A stretch of DNA of 64,000 nt from Pyrrhoderma lamaoense (Eukaryota; Basidiomycota; Agaricomycetes; Hymenochaetales; Hymenochaetaceae). Both the position numbers and the translations under genes were made by a program. The stretch lies in assembly GCA_002794735.1 (NCBI GenBank), contig NBAZ01000014.1:310001-374000 (forward strand), in the 5' to 3' direction. Of the stretch, positions 1 through 13,054 are shown one piece after another. The notes below the pieces were generated by a model, which was not told where the DNA came from, did not search any database, and saw nothing but the letters and a program-made list of their open reading frames with translations. Every line of letters begins with the position of its first letter. Positions within the stretch are counted from its first letter, which is position 1.

Positions 1-1
1 C

Positions 2-124
2 TCGTTGACTGAAGATACTTACAACGCGCTTTTCCGAATGTTCTGCAGGATGCCTCCTGATGACAGGGAGTACTTCTTGAACGCACTCCTTCTTAAAAAT
101 CCAGAAACCTTAATCACAGATTAA
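2..124 (+). CDS. 3' end of an unidentified gene (partial)
   Basis: An open frame enters from the left edge and runs 40 codons to TAA. It ends in a Leu-rich, acidic tail (YFLNALLLKNPETLITD). Nothing in this short piece identifies a family. Its codon use looks ordinary, and its stop lies about 590 nt before the next gene on the same strand. It could also be a chance frame, so this is only a probable C-terminus. Confidence 0.4.
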   Translation, partial: SLTEDTYNALFRMFCRMPPDDREYFLNALLLKNPETLITD

Positions 125-715
125 TGTTTTGAACCACCAGAACTCTTCCCCTCTTTCCGAGATACCTTTCTTTCTGATTTGTGATTTTTTCTACTCATCA
201 GCTAGGGTAATATTATTAGCGTATGTAATTAAATATCGTATAGATGTTTCTATTTATCTAATTAATTAAGGACAAATAAACCCTCACCTTTCCCCTCACC
301 TCCACCTGATGGCTCTTTGTTCATAGTATCACGATCACCGTTCACAAAAAAACGTTGAAAACGTTAGGGGTTCATTGGTTGGGAGTCGAAATGAAACATT
401 AGTCAGCGAGACGGAAGTGTCTCAGAGTCGGCTATATTTGTCAACTCGTCGTTGCATCGATGCATACGTCGATACGGTATTTGAACCCGCGGATCATTTG
501 ACACCGGGTCTCTGAGTAAGTGCCATGTTATAATCAAACAGCGATGACGGAATATCCACCGTTGCCGCATCTGTGTCGGCGACGCCATCACCCTTCTTGC
601 CCTTTATAGCTTCTTATGTTCGTTCTATGCACCCGTACTCCCACCCAGTTTCTAGATTTTACTACCTTGTAAACTATACGCTATACACTTAAAAACTATA
701 CATCTTTAAATTCCG
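125..715. other. Intergenic region
   Basis: AT-rich spacer between the leftmost partial gene and the Sec14-like gene. The stretch at 180-290 is very AT-rich and suits a 3' UTR and poly(A) zone. The last 100 nt are pyrimidine- and AT-rich and lead to the ATG at 716. No further gene is supported here; a short minus-strand frame at 403-591 looks like chance. Confidence 0.6.
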
Positions 716-2296
716 ATGTCCGAAAAATCCATTCAAGCGGAGCGTTCATTCAACGGCCATTTGGGCCGTTTGTCGCCACAACAAGAGGAAGCACTTGCTA
801 CGTTCAAACTCAACTTAGAGAAGGCTGGTTTATACAAACCCGCCACAGATCACGCAAAAGCTTCTCATGATGATTGCACTATTCTGTTCGTCCTATCTGA
901 CTCCTTTTATAGCTTAGAAACAAAAAAGCATGATCTGATCCTCCCCCTCCTCTTTTATTCAAGGCGCTTTTTGAGAGCTCGTCGGTTTGACGTCATTAAA
1001 GCTCAAAAGCAATTCACAGACAGGATATTATGGGAGAAGAAGTACGACGTACAAAATCTATTCGCAAATTTCCCCACAGATGAGTTTGAGAACTCTCGGA
1101 AGTACTACCCCAGATGGACCGGTAGAAGAGACAAGGTATGTTTGTGCTTGTGTTCTATACTTAGCACACCTTCATCTTTCCCCACGTAGTCAAAAAATAT
1201 ACTGAACCATAAAAATTTCCCATTTTTGGTTCATTAGCACGGTCTACCCCTATATGTCTATAAACTGGGGGCATTATCTTCTGGAATACAGGCCGAGATT
1301 ACATCAGTTCCAGCTCAGCGTCGTTATGAAAGAATGTAAATTATTCTATTTCTTCTCCTTCATACCTTTTTTAAAATACTTTAACTTCACTGCTCATTCA
1401 GAATTGTTTTGTACGAAGTTATGATTCGATTCGTATCCCCACTATGCACATACCTACCGCATGCTATTGCCCCTGTCCCGATCTCTGCTGTCACAACTAT
1501 TATCGATCTGTCCGGTGTATCGTTGCGTCAGATGTGGTCGTTACGCAGCCATCTACAAGAAGCCTCAGTACTTGCGAATGCAAACTATCCCGAAACTTTA
1601 GGAACGGTCATCGTAGTTAATGCTCCCCCATTTTTTTCAACTGTCTGGAGTTGGATCAAAGTACGTACAACTCTCAAAGTTTTCTGTTTTGGATTTTCTA
1701 TCTTTCTGCCTTTTCGTTCTACTTAATCCATGGGTTATCAAGCTAATTGCATATCAACTACACTTTCTCAATTTGATCTCGTTCATTATATCTGAAACTT
1801 ATACGATTCCACAGGGCTGGTTTGACGAGAACACACGTCAAAAGATCCACGTCCTCGGTAACATAACAAGCGCAGGATCCAACGAAAACAGTGAAGGCAA
1901 CAAGGAACTCGCATCTTTGATATCCCGAGAGAACTTACCGAAATCGTATGGTGGAGACTTTGACTGGGATTTCTTTGACGAACCTGATCTGGACGAAGAA
2001 GCGAAGAAGGTGATTGGGAAGTAGTTCCAAAGGGACCTTGGATTTTTGAAGATGGGAAGGTATTGAGACCGAAAGAGTTTCGTGGAGTTGATGTGAAGAG
2101 AGATAGTGATGCTGCTGTTGATGGTGATGGTACAGTTGGCGAGAGCCAGGCAGAGCAGGTGGTTACACCGGAGAATGCTTCGACGACTGCTAGTGGTGCT
2201 GGTGCTGGTGCTGGAACTTCTCCTGTGCCTGCTGTCCAGACGGATGACAGGAAACAAGTTGAACCGGTGAATGCTGGCGTTGCTGTTATGGGATAG
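716..2296 (+). CDS. Sec14-like CRAL-TRIO phosphatidylinositol-transfer protein (one frameshift)
   Basis: Five exons fit: 716-885, 964-1135, 1238-1335, 1402-1660 and 1815 onward. Introns are GT-AG and phases are consistent. The N-lobe contains RFLRARRFDVIKAQKQF across the first junction. The lipid-binding CRAL-TRIO domain follows, with GLPLYVYKLGAL, a TTIIDLSGVSLRQMW strand and NYPETLGTVIVVNAPPFF. The late conserved LPKSYGGDFDW is also present. Family members move phosphatidylinositol and phosphatidylcholine between membranes and support lipid signalling and Golgi traffic. The frame meets TAG at 2022-2024, but the family-typical continuation VVPKGPWIFEDG, about 90 more codons, is in the next frame and ends at 2296. 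Restoring one G in the run at 2016-2018 would join them (about 392 residues rather than 302). Identity as a Sec14-family protein is secure; the frame break may be a sequence error. Confidence 0.88.
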
Positions 2297-2646
2297 GCAC
2301 ATTATAGTTATCATCTCCTTTTTCTTTTCTCCTTCTCATTCATCACGCAAATTGATTATATTTGTGATTGTGATGAAATCTCACTCTCACATTCTTACTT
2401 TTCCGAAGTTGTATTTTAGTGTTGAAACAATCGCTTCGTGTGTTCCGCTGTTCTCATTTAATACTTTTCAACTTCGTGTGCGTGTGTGCGTTTCATGTTA
2501 TTTTTTCATATTTATTATATATTAATTACAAGGTTTTTCAATCTGCTCACACATAGAAAGTTAGTATGTCTTTACCAATAGTATAAGGTTATATGATTAC
2601 GTGTAAAGATACAGTGAATATGTAGTTGTCGTAAACATAAGAACTC

Positions 2647-4182
2647 CTAATCAATGATCTCATCAACGTCTTCAGCGTCGCTTTCAGCTTCAGCCTGCCG
2701 ACGTTGTTCTCGACGAACATGCGCTTCCACTCTTTTCGCAAGGTCTTCGTCCGGCTAAGAAAAGAAAATTGTATGGTGGTTAGGGTTGTGGTTTGTAGGA
2801 TTCAGATGATTATTGAGCTAGATTAAAAGTACCTTGAAGTCCCTTAGACATATGATTTGGTTACAGCCTGTAGCAGGGCACTTTTTCTTAGTGTTAGGAT
2901 TCTGACCTAAGTACTCCTTGATAGCATTTTCCGAAAAACTGTGATGACATTTTTTCCTATTGTGTAGCAAATAAGGCAACGGTTGGTCAGTAATCAAAGA
3001 GGTAGAAACTTGGGATTCGCGAAAGATGACTGGAAGTTGAAAAGACATACGAAGTTAATGGGTTTGTGAGGATCGTGAGAGTGAGTGGACAGTTGTAGGT
3101 CTGGGTTACCCCTCCTATTGCGATATCATCGTCGTCGGAGTCATCCCCTTCCTCTACATTAACGTCAAACAGTGGTAAATGATATGTTATGTCATCAAGA
3201 GGAATTACGAACCTCTGGGTATCAAGTCCGTCAGAGGAGGCATACCCTCATCTGGATGTTGGACTTCCTATCTCAAGGCATATATCATGAGTTTATGTCG
3301 AGTTCTGGAGTTATCCTGAGACCCACATAGATGTCTTGTCTAAACCTATTATAGAATTCATCCTTCACAAATTTTTGCCGAGAAGTCTTCGAATTCCAAT
3401 TGTTAACACGCTCTTTGACTCCGACCGTGTACCTCTCTATAATGTTATCCTTCAAAGGCATACGAAAGAAAGAGATAATTTGAATAAAATTTAAAGATAA
3501 ATAACACGGTAATTTGGCATACAATCTCTTCTCCTCGAGCAATTTCGTTTGCTAGTTCCACTAAGCAATCGTTGTGTGTTTCTAGTTCATGGTGGAGACC
3601 AATTAAATCACGCATAATACTATCTGATTTGTCGAACTCTTTCTTCGCCTACGTCGTTTTAGATTGAAGAAAAGGATCAGCTATCGCATTTGAAAATATC
3701 CTCCTAAAAGCAAGGTAACTCACGACATCGCCATCCTGGTCTTCCCCAGCTTCGGCCATAGCAACAGCAATATCCCTAACAGCATCAATAGCTATTTCTT
3801 GATTGTATCGTATAATTTGTTTCCAGTCTTCTGCAATGCTAGCAAGTCTTCTACTATCGGATTCCAGTAATGGTTGGTCACCAAAGTTCTCGGGGTCAAA
3901 GAAAATGGGTTTTTCATCATTATTAGTATCATCATCTTCCTCTTCTTCTGGTTTACGTTTCTTGGTAGAAGTTTTCCTCTTCCTTACATCCATCTCGTCC
4001 GTTTTCTCTGTGCGTTTTGATCTTCGTTTTGAAGGGGATCGAGGCTCTTCTTCTTCTTCCACGTCTTCCGCTGCTGCTGCTCTTGAGCGTCTGGTGGTAG
4101 TAGTGCTGTTCTCTTCTTCTTCCTCAATTTGATCATCTAAGTCTCGTTGGCGCCTTATACGGTTAGGTCTTTGGCGAGCCAT
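2647..4182 (-). CDS. nse2: SP-RING SUMO ligase of the SMC5/6 complex (Nse2/Mms21 type)
   Basis: Seven exons splice cleanly: 4182-3724, 3648-3523, 3449-3327, 3267-3213, 3153-3051, 2956-2833 and 2754-2647, giving 365 residues. The first 150 residues are a charged low-complexity tail with nuclear-localisation-like basic runs. The middle (about 154-235) is the helical part that docks on Smc5 in known Nse2 proteins. FRQDIY, then HPDEGMPPLTDLIPRE, lead into the C-terminal SP-RING. This holds NCPLTLTILTNPLTS, one zinc site formed by C292, H294, C315 and C320, and the CPATGC segment. The family attaches SUMO to chromosome and repair proteins in the nucleus. An in-frame ATG at 4230 exists, but the Met at 4182 is followed at once by the basic tail and is preferred. 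It is transcribed convergently with the Sec14-like gene; about 350 nt separate the stops. Confidence 0.9.
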
Positions 4183-5480
4183 CGTTCTTTGTATTGTTTC
4201 TCTTATTTGTAACAAAGGTATCTGTGACAATTGACAAGGATGGCTCGCGTAGTGCTATTAGCTTGTGAATTAGGCGTTAACGCGACACTTTAGGGCAGGC
4301 TCTTTCGTGAAGCTTTGGAGTGCATGTTATTATAAATATATTACGTACACAGAAATTAACAACTAATTTGAAACTTGTTAAAAATTGATAATGACAGAGG
4401 TTGTTTGGATTAAAAATGATTTTCACTATTGTGGTACTGGCGGGTGTCAGCCACAATGATTCCTTTTCCTTTTCACTGAAAAAGGAGTAATTCTGAGTTT
4501 CGTTGCTAGTTTGTCGGAGTGTCATGATTATGGGTGATGATACGTGAGAGCTCCCGCCCAGGCTGATCATTACCACTGTATAGATAGAAGCCCTTAAAGG
4601 AGAGTGCTTGACTCAAGCCACCCTACCACCAAGCGTCGGATGTATACCCATTCCGTGATAAATTACTCACCGCTCATCGCTCATGTAGCAGGACGACCAT
4701 ATTCTGTTCGATGATTTGGCTTATAATAGTATAGAGGATGACACAGCTGGTTGATAACCAGCCCAAGAACCATGGAGGTCTGCTTAGTATTTATTACACA
4801 TGAGAATTACAGACACGATTCACCCCCTCACTAACCCGTGGTCTCTGTAGCTGGTGCAGAGGAAGCGAATAGGTCTTCCTTCTCTTGCTCAGCAAGGAAC
4901 AAGAATCAAGAACACAATGCCCTGAAAAAGACACGCCTTTATTATTCCGCGATTGTGGAATCTTTTCATCATGGTGTATGCTTGTCTTGTGTGTGAGAAA
5001 TACGAGTTCTGCGTGCATTTCGCTAAATTAGAAGTCCCGTATTACTGAAAAATATCAAATGCGTGAACCTACCCCTTGTTAACTAATCTTTCATCTTACA
5101 AGAGCCCTTTGCCCCACACTTACTTTTAGCCTGCCACGAGTTCTGTATGAGGGCACTCAATTTGTCTCCCTAGGTCTTGTGATACATGACAAGGTTCTTT
5201 GATCAAGGAGTACTCTGTCTGGTATGTGAAAAAGAGTACAGAATAAAGAAAGGAGAAATTGAAATGAACTTCGATTTTTCTGTTCTGTATGGAAGGCCTA
5301 ATTGATCCCTCTAATCAGCAGAATAATGGTCTTGTAAGCCAAGACCAAATTTAACAGATAGTTCCTGAGATGCTAGTTCTCTTTTATTGTTTATTTTTTA
5401 GATCCGTTTCTTAAAATCCATGTTATAAGAATGGTTGTAATCATTTTACATGACAATTAAGAGCCTGTTGAAATCAAGCA
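4183..5480. other. Intergenic region
   Basis: No convincing gene. The part next to 4182 should hold the promoter of the Nse2-type gene. Minus-strand open stretches at 4277-4576 and 4794-5018 have no recognisable domain and no supporting splice pattern. No tRNA-like fold or repeat was noticed. Confidence 0.5.
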
Positions 5481-5489
5481 TCCGCGAAG

Positions 5490-5860
5490 AAAACCTACGC
5501 ACCGGGTGCAAAATAGAGTTTGCATGGTATCCGATGAGTTTCTATTGATGAAATGAAATGATTACTAGTAGTTGGGAAAAAAGGAAGTGAGAGACAGAGC
5601 TTACCGACGTGCCCGGGTACAGAAGAGAATGGATCGAAGGAAAGAATTCGGTGATAGCCGACGGACATTTCGGTCATCAAAAAAGGCAAGTATACGAAAG
5701 TGGTTGTTCGGAGATTGAAGGATGTGTAGCCGTAGTATTCGCTGAACAGGGATTATGAGTGTGTTGAATTGTTTTTCTTCGTGATTAAAGAGTTTACTGA
5801 GCATCAAAGATGCGATAAAACATAAGACAACGATGGATGTTACAAGCTAGAAATGAGGTG
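5490..5860 (-). CDS. Possible exon pair of an unidentified gene
   Basis: Two minus-strand pieces are bounded by good splice-like sites. One runs from about 5747 (acceptor CAG) to a GTAAGC donor at about 5604. The other follows an ATAG acceptor and ends before GTGCGT near 5500. In one frame the first reads protein-like (for example TEMSVGYHRILSFDPFSSVPG). No family is recognised. Other frames are also open across part of the stretch and no start is certain. It may be a small gene divergent from the P450, or chance. Confidence 0.22.
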
Positions 5861-6184
5861 TAGCGGATACGGATGACGTGTGTAACTAGGGACGAGGTTT
5901 GTTAGAAAACCGAAAAAGGCAAGACCGGGAAAGCCGCTGGTCAACACAGCCACTCCGACTCTCACTCCTTGAACCATGTTCTGTTCTCAAGAGCTTTGTT
6001 AGTTGCCCTCACAGTCTGCTACTCACTATTTATGCGAAAGGGGGGCCGGTCCTCGCTGCTTTCCTTCTCCCTCTCTTCCGTACTGAGTTCTCCCCTCTTC
6101 GTTGTCGTCGTCGTCGCCGCCGTCGTTGTCAACGTGTATGCTGCTGCAGGCCAGCTTTTGTTGTATACTAACGTCAATATTACT

Positions 6185-9181
6185 ATGATCAATGTATCCT
6201 TCATTTCAAGGGTCATATCCTCTTTTACAGAGTATGCACCGACACCCAAATGTCTACTCATCACACTGACTGTGGTCTTCCTCTTCTCGTGTTCTGCTTC
6301 CGGTCTTGTATCCATCATCTTTCGCCAGTCAATATCTCCTTTGCGAAGGCTACGGGGTCCAAAATCTCCATCATTCTTCATGGGAAACCTTGCTGCATTA
6401 CATGATCAAGAGAATAACAATATAATAGCAAAATGGGAAGAGGAGCACGGCCCTGCTTTTATATACCATGGTTTCTTTGGAGGATGCAGACTTATGATCA
6501 CCGATCCAAGAGCCGTTGCACACGTACTGGGTAACGCGTATGACTATCCTAAACCCGATTTTGTTAGAGATAGCTTAGCAAGTATGGCTGCTGGTCACGA
6601 TGGTATGCTAGTTATTTGCAAATGACCGCCAATGTGTATTCACATAATATTTCAAAAAGGCTTATTGACTTCAGAAGGAGAACAGCACAGACGGCAACGA
6701 AAAATCATATCTCCTGCGTTCTCACCAAATAGTATCAAAGAAGTTATGCCAATATTCTGGGATAAAGCCAGCGAGGTTCGTATTCAGTCATCCGTACATC
6801 ACTTCTTTTTCCTCCGCAGTTCCGGCTAATTATACCACCTCTCTCTTCCTTCCGTGTGACACAATCTCATTGGATCATACGCGTCTTCCAGCTTCGTGAC
6901 ATATGGTTGCGTATCGTTGACGACGACCAAGCTGTACGTAGGTTGAATGGTGATCGCACCGCCATTGTCAATGAAGGCGATGCTAATGTGATGGTGACAA
7001 CCATGAACTCACCGAATTCTCCGCGCATGCCTATGGATGCTAAGAAGAATATGGAAAATCTTGGTGGGACTCGTATTGACGCGCTGGCATGGCTTGGTCG
7101 AGCTACGCTGGATATTATTGGTCTAGCAGGTAAACTTCCACTCTCTTGGCGGAATCTGGAATGGAGACATTCTTTATGCACGTACTAAGTATCACTTTTT
7201 TGCAAGGCTTTGGATACGCTTTCAACTCATTAACGGATGAATCGAATGAGCTCGCGTTAGCATTTGCTTCCGTATTCAACAATGCTCGAAAGTTCCGTGT
7301 GATGACTGTTCTTCAAGCATGGTTTCCAATATTGAGGACATTTGTAAGTAACAGAATTATGAATAAATAAAAGCGTGATGAAGCTTAATTTATATAATCT
7401 TTGTGACTTTAGCGCAAGGAAAACCCGGCGGAAGCACAGACTCGCGCGACAATTAGAAAAATTGGACTCCAGTTGATTGCAGAACGAAAAGATGCTGTTC
7501 TTGCTGAATCCGAACTTGCTAAGGGGAATCCAAAGGAACTGGGGAAGGATCTTCTCAGTCTTCTGAGTAACTATTTCTACCTTACTTTTACTTTGCTTAT
7601 TAGTGCTTATTGATTTCTTCCTAGTTCGGTCGAATCTTTCTTCTACTCCAGGCCCTCAACAAATGAATACTGAAGAAATCCTTTGCCAGATATCAACATT
7701 CATGGCTGCTGGGCATGAGACCACATCTTCTGCTCTAGTCTGGACTCTCTATGCACTCTCCAGGAACTTACACGTTCAATCTAAGCTTCGTAGTGTACTA
7801 TTAAAGATCCAACCAATGGACAGAGCTTTAGACGAGGAACTACAGCGTTGCGAGTATCTTGAATGGGTAGTGCGCGAATCTCTGAGAGTGTATGCCCCAG
7901 TGACAAGTACGATGCGGGTATGTGATACAGAAAAGGGATGGGATGAAATACCTCTTAGTGTCGGGGCCGGCGGAGTTAGTAGTGTTAGAGATAAATGGGG
8001 TAGACGAATGGATTCTGTGAGGATCAGGAAAGGAGACATTGTCAGTATCCCAATTGCGTCTGTGAATAGAAGAAAGGAGATTTGGGGCGAAGATGCACTC
8101 AAGTTTAGGTGAGGTTTTAGTTTTCCTTCTATCGATATTTTTCTCCTTCGTGCTTCACTTCCACTTACTTTCTTCACTTCTTGGATTTTTACACTGATCA
8201 AACAATACTAACATCCTTATTTATATCAATTATTTTTAATGTATCAGACCAGAGAGGTGGGAAAAGTTACCGGAAGCGACAAAGACAATTCCAGGTCTTT
8301 GGGCAAACATTCTAACATTTCTGAATGGGAACCCAGTTGACGGGAATCGTGCGTGCATTGGATATAAGTTTGCTTTAGCAGAGTGGGTATCATGTCTGTT
8401 TTTGGTCATTCATATGTTGCCACTTTTACTTTCACATCCACTTCCATTATTTCCATTTCTCTCTTCTTCTTTCATGGTAATTACCATCCTAAGTTAGTTT
8501 GATACCGGCCATAGTTCGGATCCACCGAGAGGGAGATCCTTATTAAAAAAACATACTAATTGGTCGAGGAAAAAAGGAGAAATAGCTCATCGCAATAAAG
8601 TGCAAAAGGGCAATAGAAATGAGACTAAAAAAGGTCTTTCTACACTTTCCCTTTAAGCGCCACTAGATTCTTCTGCTGGGGACCAGTACCCGCCTTAATA
8701 TCAACCTTATTTGACGTTTTACTGATTGAAACGCCATTATCTTCTTTTTCTAGGATCAAGGTATTCTTATACGTCCTTCTCCGAGATCTTGAGTTCAGCA
8801 TCGACCCTTCATTTGTTATTGAACGGAAAGTCAAGTAAGTAGAAATCTGTTCGTCATCGGACTCTTAGTTCATAAAAATCTGACTTGTTTTCTCTTCTTG
8901 TTTTTCTTTGGATGATTAATGAACCACTTACCATTATGAATGAATGAACTTGGGATTCACTTTCACATAGTGTTGTCACACGACCTGCGTTAAAATCTGA
9001 ACCCGAACGTGGGAATCAGATGCCATTGAACGTTCGACGTGTAGAGATTCCTTCGACAAACAAACTTCCATCATCATCACCAACATCACCTTCTTCTTAC
9101 ACTTCTATAAATTCTCCTTCCCCGAACTTCCATACCGTCGTGAGAGTTTGCAGTAAAGCCAACGTTAACGGGTTGATCTAA
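6185..9181 (+). CDS. Membrane-anchored cytochrome P450 monooxygenase
   Basis: Nine exons (6185-6602, 6660-6775, 6892-7129, 7207-7343, 7413-7566, 7625-8108, 8248-8382, 8754-8834, 8971-9181) give 1974 nt and 657 residues with no frame break. One hydrophobic anchor (about residues 23-46) points to the ER membrane. P450 landmarks appear in order: LRGPK hinge, the C-helix EGEQHRRQRK (about 144), I-helix AAGHETTSS (about 382), K-helix ESLR (about 439), PERW (about 517) and the heme-ligand loop GNRACIG (Cys about 552). P450s insert one oxygen atom into lipophilic substrates using a reductase partner. Odd points: the loop has six extra residues, so the usual FxxGxRxCxG lacks its Phe; the F-G region and C-terminus are long; and the seventh intron is 371 nt. 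An earlier in-frame ATG at 5969 would add 72 residues, but that stretch is CT-rich like a promoter or leader, so 6185 is preferred. The substrate cannot be read from sequence. Confidence 0.93.
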
Positions 9182-12100
9182 AAGTGCTAGGTCTGGAACG
9201 TACAGTCTCGCTTGGTTCTATCTTTGGCTTTTCTTAACACTTCGTCTGTTGATATCTAGTTTAATTTCCTCTTCTTTTCCCTCTAATCCGAGATCCTTCA
9301 GTACTTAACTGTTCCATTTAGTTCATTGCATATTCGCTAATAGATCCTGAGTTTTCTTACCGCGTTTCGTTGCATGTCATTCCGAAATTTCCTCCAACTT
9401 GTTTTCAAAGTTCCTGCTCTCTACCTCTTTGCTATCTGTTATGTCTTTTTCTCATCTTTTCTGCATATATGTACATATGGGATACCTGTACAACTATTTT
9501 GTCTCGGTTTATACGATTTCTCACCCAATCTACTAACCTATATTATATATACATTAAATGATGGTTGTTTTGTTCACTCATATTATTTCTTTCACTCTCT
9601 TACTAGTTTTGTACTCGGGTTTTTATTATAGATTTCTGTTTACTCGACTGCCTTTAATATTTCTGGGTACTACCTCTCATCTCTCATGAACTAAAGTATG
9701 CAATATGTTGTACATATGTATAGCTAGCCCGATGTCTATAATCCGGAGTTATCGATGTGAGAAATCTCGGGCGCTCGGAGAGATGATGTCGGCGGAGTAG
9801 ATTGATCCGATACGGCGCAGAGATATAGATGGAGATGGCGAGATTATTTGCTTAACTCGGTTTTCGCATCTCTCTCTCTATCTTCCCTTATAATCAGTTT
9901 CTATATAGCCACAAGTCTACAAACTAACGTCTGTTACACAATACACACATGATATATACGAGAATAAGGTCGTAAGGGGTCACGGAAAGAAAGGAAAACT
10001 GAACGAATCTCCAAAAAATTACTAAAAATTGTGAATGATTCTCATAATCACCACCCTCCACTCCACTCTATCTCATCCCTATCTCGTTCCTTACTCGTTC
10101 GGGACTAGCTGACCACTACAAGTACGACGTATATATACATAGCGATACAGACAAGAGAGGGCAGCGATGTAAACGCTAACACTAGCACATATAAAAACAT
10201 CGCCAAGAATAGACATGTATGAGTGGTATTAATGGACCGTACGTATCCATGTATTTAGGAATGTATGACTCATGATTTCGATATTGATATACACTTGCAT
10301 GAAACCTACACCCTCCCCGCGATCCTGATGGACCGGAGTATGTTTGTTCTTATTTGTTGATCACTTGTATATCGAGAAAATTCTACGAGAAACTAGAGAC
10401 TAAATGGAGGGAAAGGGTGTGAATCTATTTTGGTCGGGCTACTCGGGGATGGATGGCCGTTATTTCGTTTTCACCTGTATACGTGATTTTATCTTGTTAT
10501 CACTATTCCCATAGCCACATCCATACATGAAGTCATCTATAAGTAGTATACCGGTACCCTATTCCTCTCTAGCTATTCTCTGTGCTAGTGATATGGTGGT
10601 CTAAACTAGCCATTCGGTTAAGCGATGGTTTTAATGAATGAAGAATGACTGAAAGAAGGAATTCATGCGCTGTATGTAACGTCCATCTACCTTGATGATC
10701 GTAAGATATAGGATATATCGTTACTTAGCCTTATTCCTTACTTTCTCCCCACGACTTGACTGTGTAGAGATGTAGAAAGAGAGTTGTGCTTGTTTTTGGG
10801 TTTGCATCTGATCGAAAATTGCACTCCTTTGTCAACAAGTATCCAATTTCTCTGAAGACTATCATTAACTCTAATAATTAGAGAGGTTATAACTTAAAAT
10901 TCAATATTGTATACATGGTGCTTATAGCATACTCTCATACACACTTCACACGGATGGCGAGAGATCTTGTACTTTAGTGCATATCCCCCTTTCTTTATCC
11001 AACATGAAACATTCATGTTTCATTTCCATCGTATTGATTTTGCAGTGCACACTACCTCGATAATCACAGTAACTATTATATTGCGATGGTGAGAAAGTGA
11101 ACATCCATGTAGATGATTCAGGCTCGGAGAGCTCGGAGAAGCACAAAAATAAAGAACTATCATGATTTCTTATTAATCAATCAATTTAAAAAAAATAATA
11201 AATCAAAAAGGTTTCATTCTCATTCTTCTTTACTATAGCATTACGTAACTGTTATGTAATGAGTAAAACTACCCATTTCTGGCCGATGGGAGAGTTCTAG
11301 GCTTCTGGTTCCGGTTTTCATTTTTTTCTTTGCTTCTATAAGCGAAAACCTATATAGTGTCAGGGACTCTCAATGTGTGCGTGCGTCTGTGTGTAAATTG
11401 AAGAAGACGGACTTTCGGGGATCTAATTCTCCCCCATCTCCAGCATCAAGGAGCAATATTCTACTTGGATGGGGTCGCTAGCTCAGTATCTCCTGAATAA
11501 TCTGAGCTCGGAATCCAGATAATGCGCACTGGTAAGCGAAAAGAGCAAATAGAAAAGAATCATACATGAAAAGGAGAATTAAATATACACTGCATTCTTT
11601 CAAATAAATTTTTGTGCTTTTTAATGCCCATATAACGATTATTGGCATACAAGCAACATGCGTCAACCAGAACTGATGAATAACGGGTGTATGTAACTCG
11701 AATTTGCGAATGCGTATTTGCATAAGCGTTCGTCACCGTCGTTACACCGCCGGGAGAGTGTAAAAAAGGGGGGAGCAAGAGGGGGAAGGGGTTGTACGCA
11801 ATGTATCGGCTGATAATGTCCGGCGGAGAGTGAGTGAGTGGACAAAAGGTGGCTTGAAGTGTAGAGGAGCACATCAGTAACTCAATACTATCCAATTTCT
11901 AGTGTCTATTACCAATTCAAGATTATTAGCCGGTTCGGACCTCCGAAAAAAGGGGCAAAATTAGATTGATCTCTATTATATTTTTTACAGGCGTTCTGTC
12001 TCTCTAGTTACATTTGATCTATTGGCATAACTATAGGATGCTTCCCTTAAATCTTTGTGGTAGGAGAAGTCAGTGGCTTCGGGAGTGATAAGCGAGCTAT

Positions 12101-12700
12101 GGGAGGAGACGCAGAGGAAAGGAAGGAGGTATATGGTTAGTGTATCTATTTGTTCTGAGCACTTTGATTGAAGTGTTAATACGTTTTAATTGACTTGGTT
12201 TAATTGCGGTGAAGAAGGGTAGTCGTTCAGCTTCATTCCTTTGTTTCCCGCTTATTTAGAGTTAGAATGATTAGGAAGGAACCTTTCAATTGATGGACAT
12301 TCATATCCTGGCTAATGACAGTGATGAAAACTCTCTGTTCCCGATATGTTTTTTAGTGTGTGGCGGATGCTTTAAAGTTGTTATCAGTAAATCCAATACT
12401 ATAGTCACCTGTCTAACAATTTCAGATCTCTGTGACCTCGCAATGTTCCTTTATATCAACATGGTATGCTTAAAGGGGCAAGCAAACATCTTTCTTTTCA
12501 TCATACAAGTCTAACAACCACTTTGAGGAATTAACCTATCAAGTTGATTGACTTATTGGCGTTCGAGAAGCTACAAAACCCGCCCAAGAGACGCTGAGTA
12601 GTATGCTTTAAGGTTGTCGTATACTAGTCAGTGACTGAATATCACAAATAGTTTGTCATTTACCTTGCTTATTCTGAACGTAAAGATAAGTTATCCGAAT
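9182..12700. other. Gene-free region
   Basis: AT-rich DNA with no frame showing a domain or a credible exon chain. The first few hundred bases are probably the 3' UTR of the P450. Short overlapping minus-strand frames at 11478-11895 lie in low-complexity pyrimidine-rich sequence and carry no motif. Nothing else was seen. Confidence 0.5.
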
Positions 12701-13054
12701 CGAGACGGACATTTTTCCGAGTCTAAGTCAAGGCTAATAGTTCATCTTGGTATAGCGACTTGAAAAAGGCTACTATTACAGGAAGAGAACAGGTCGCTAG
12801 CATAATCAATCTGCTTGTCGAGGCATCATCACAGTACCTGCCACCGGATCGACTCAGTTCCATGGGTAAAGAAAAAAAACCGCCGGTACCAAATCGTATG
12901 CTGACATTGAGGGCTCGGACTCGGGCCACATCTTCTTGTATCTCTCCGTATCTCCGTGCCCTGAGGTTGACGAGCAAAGCAGTTCATCAATGAATATTAG
13001 TTCCTTTTTTACCTTCTAAATTTATCTGAGACAGATTGCTCTATAATATGGACC

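Noticed and set aside
6019..6381. 120-codon frame antisense to the P450 start
   Set aside because: It mirrors the CT-rich P450 leader and membrane anchor; no motif.
5969..9181. Secondary-metabolite cluster around the P450
   Set aside because: No polyketide, peptide or terpene synthase, transporter or cluster regulator lies nearby.
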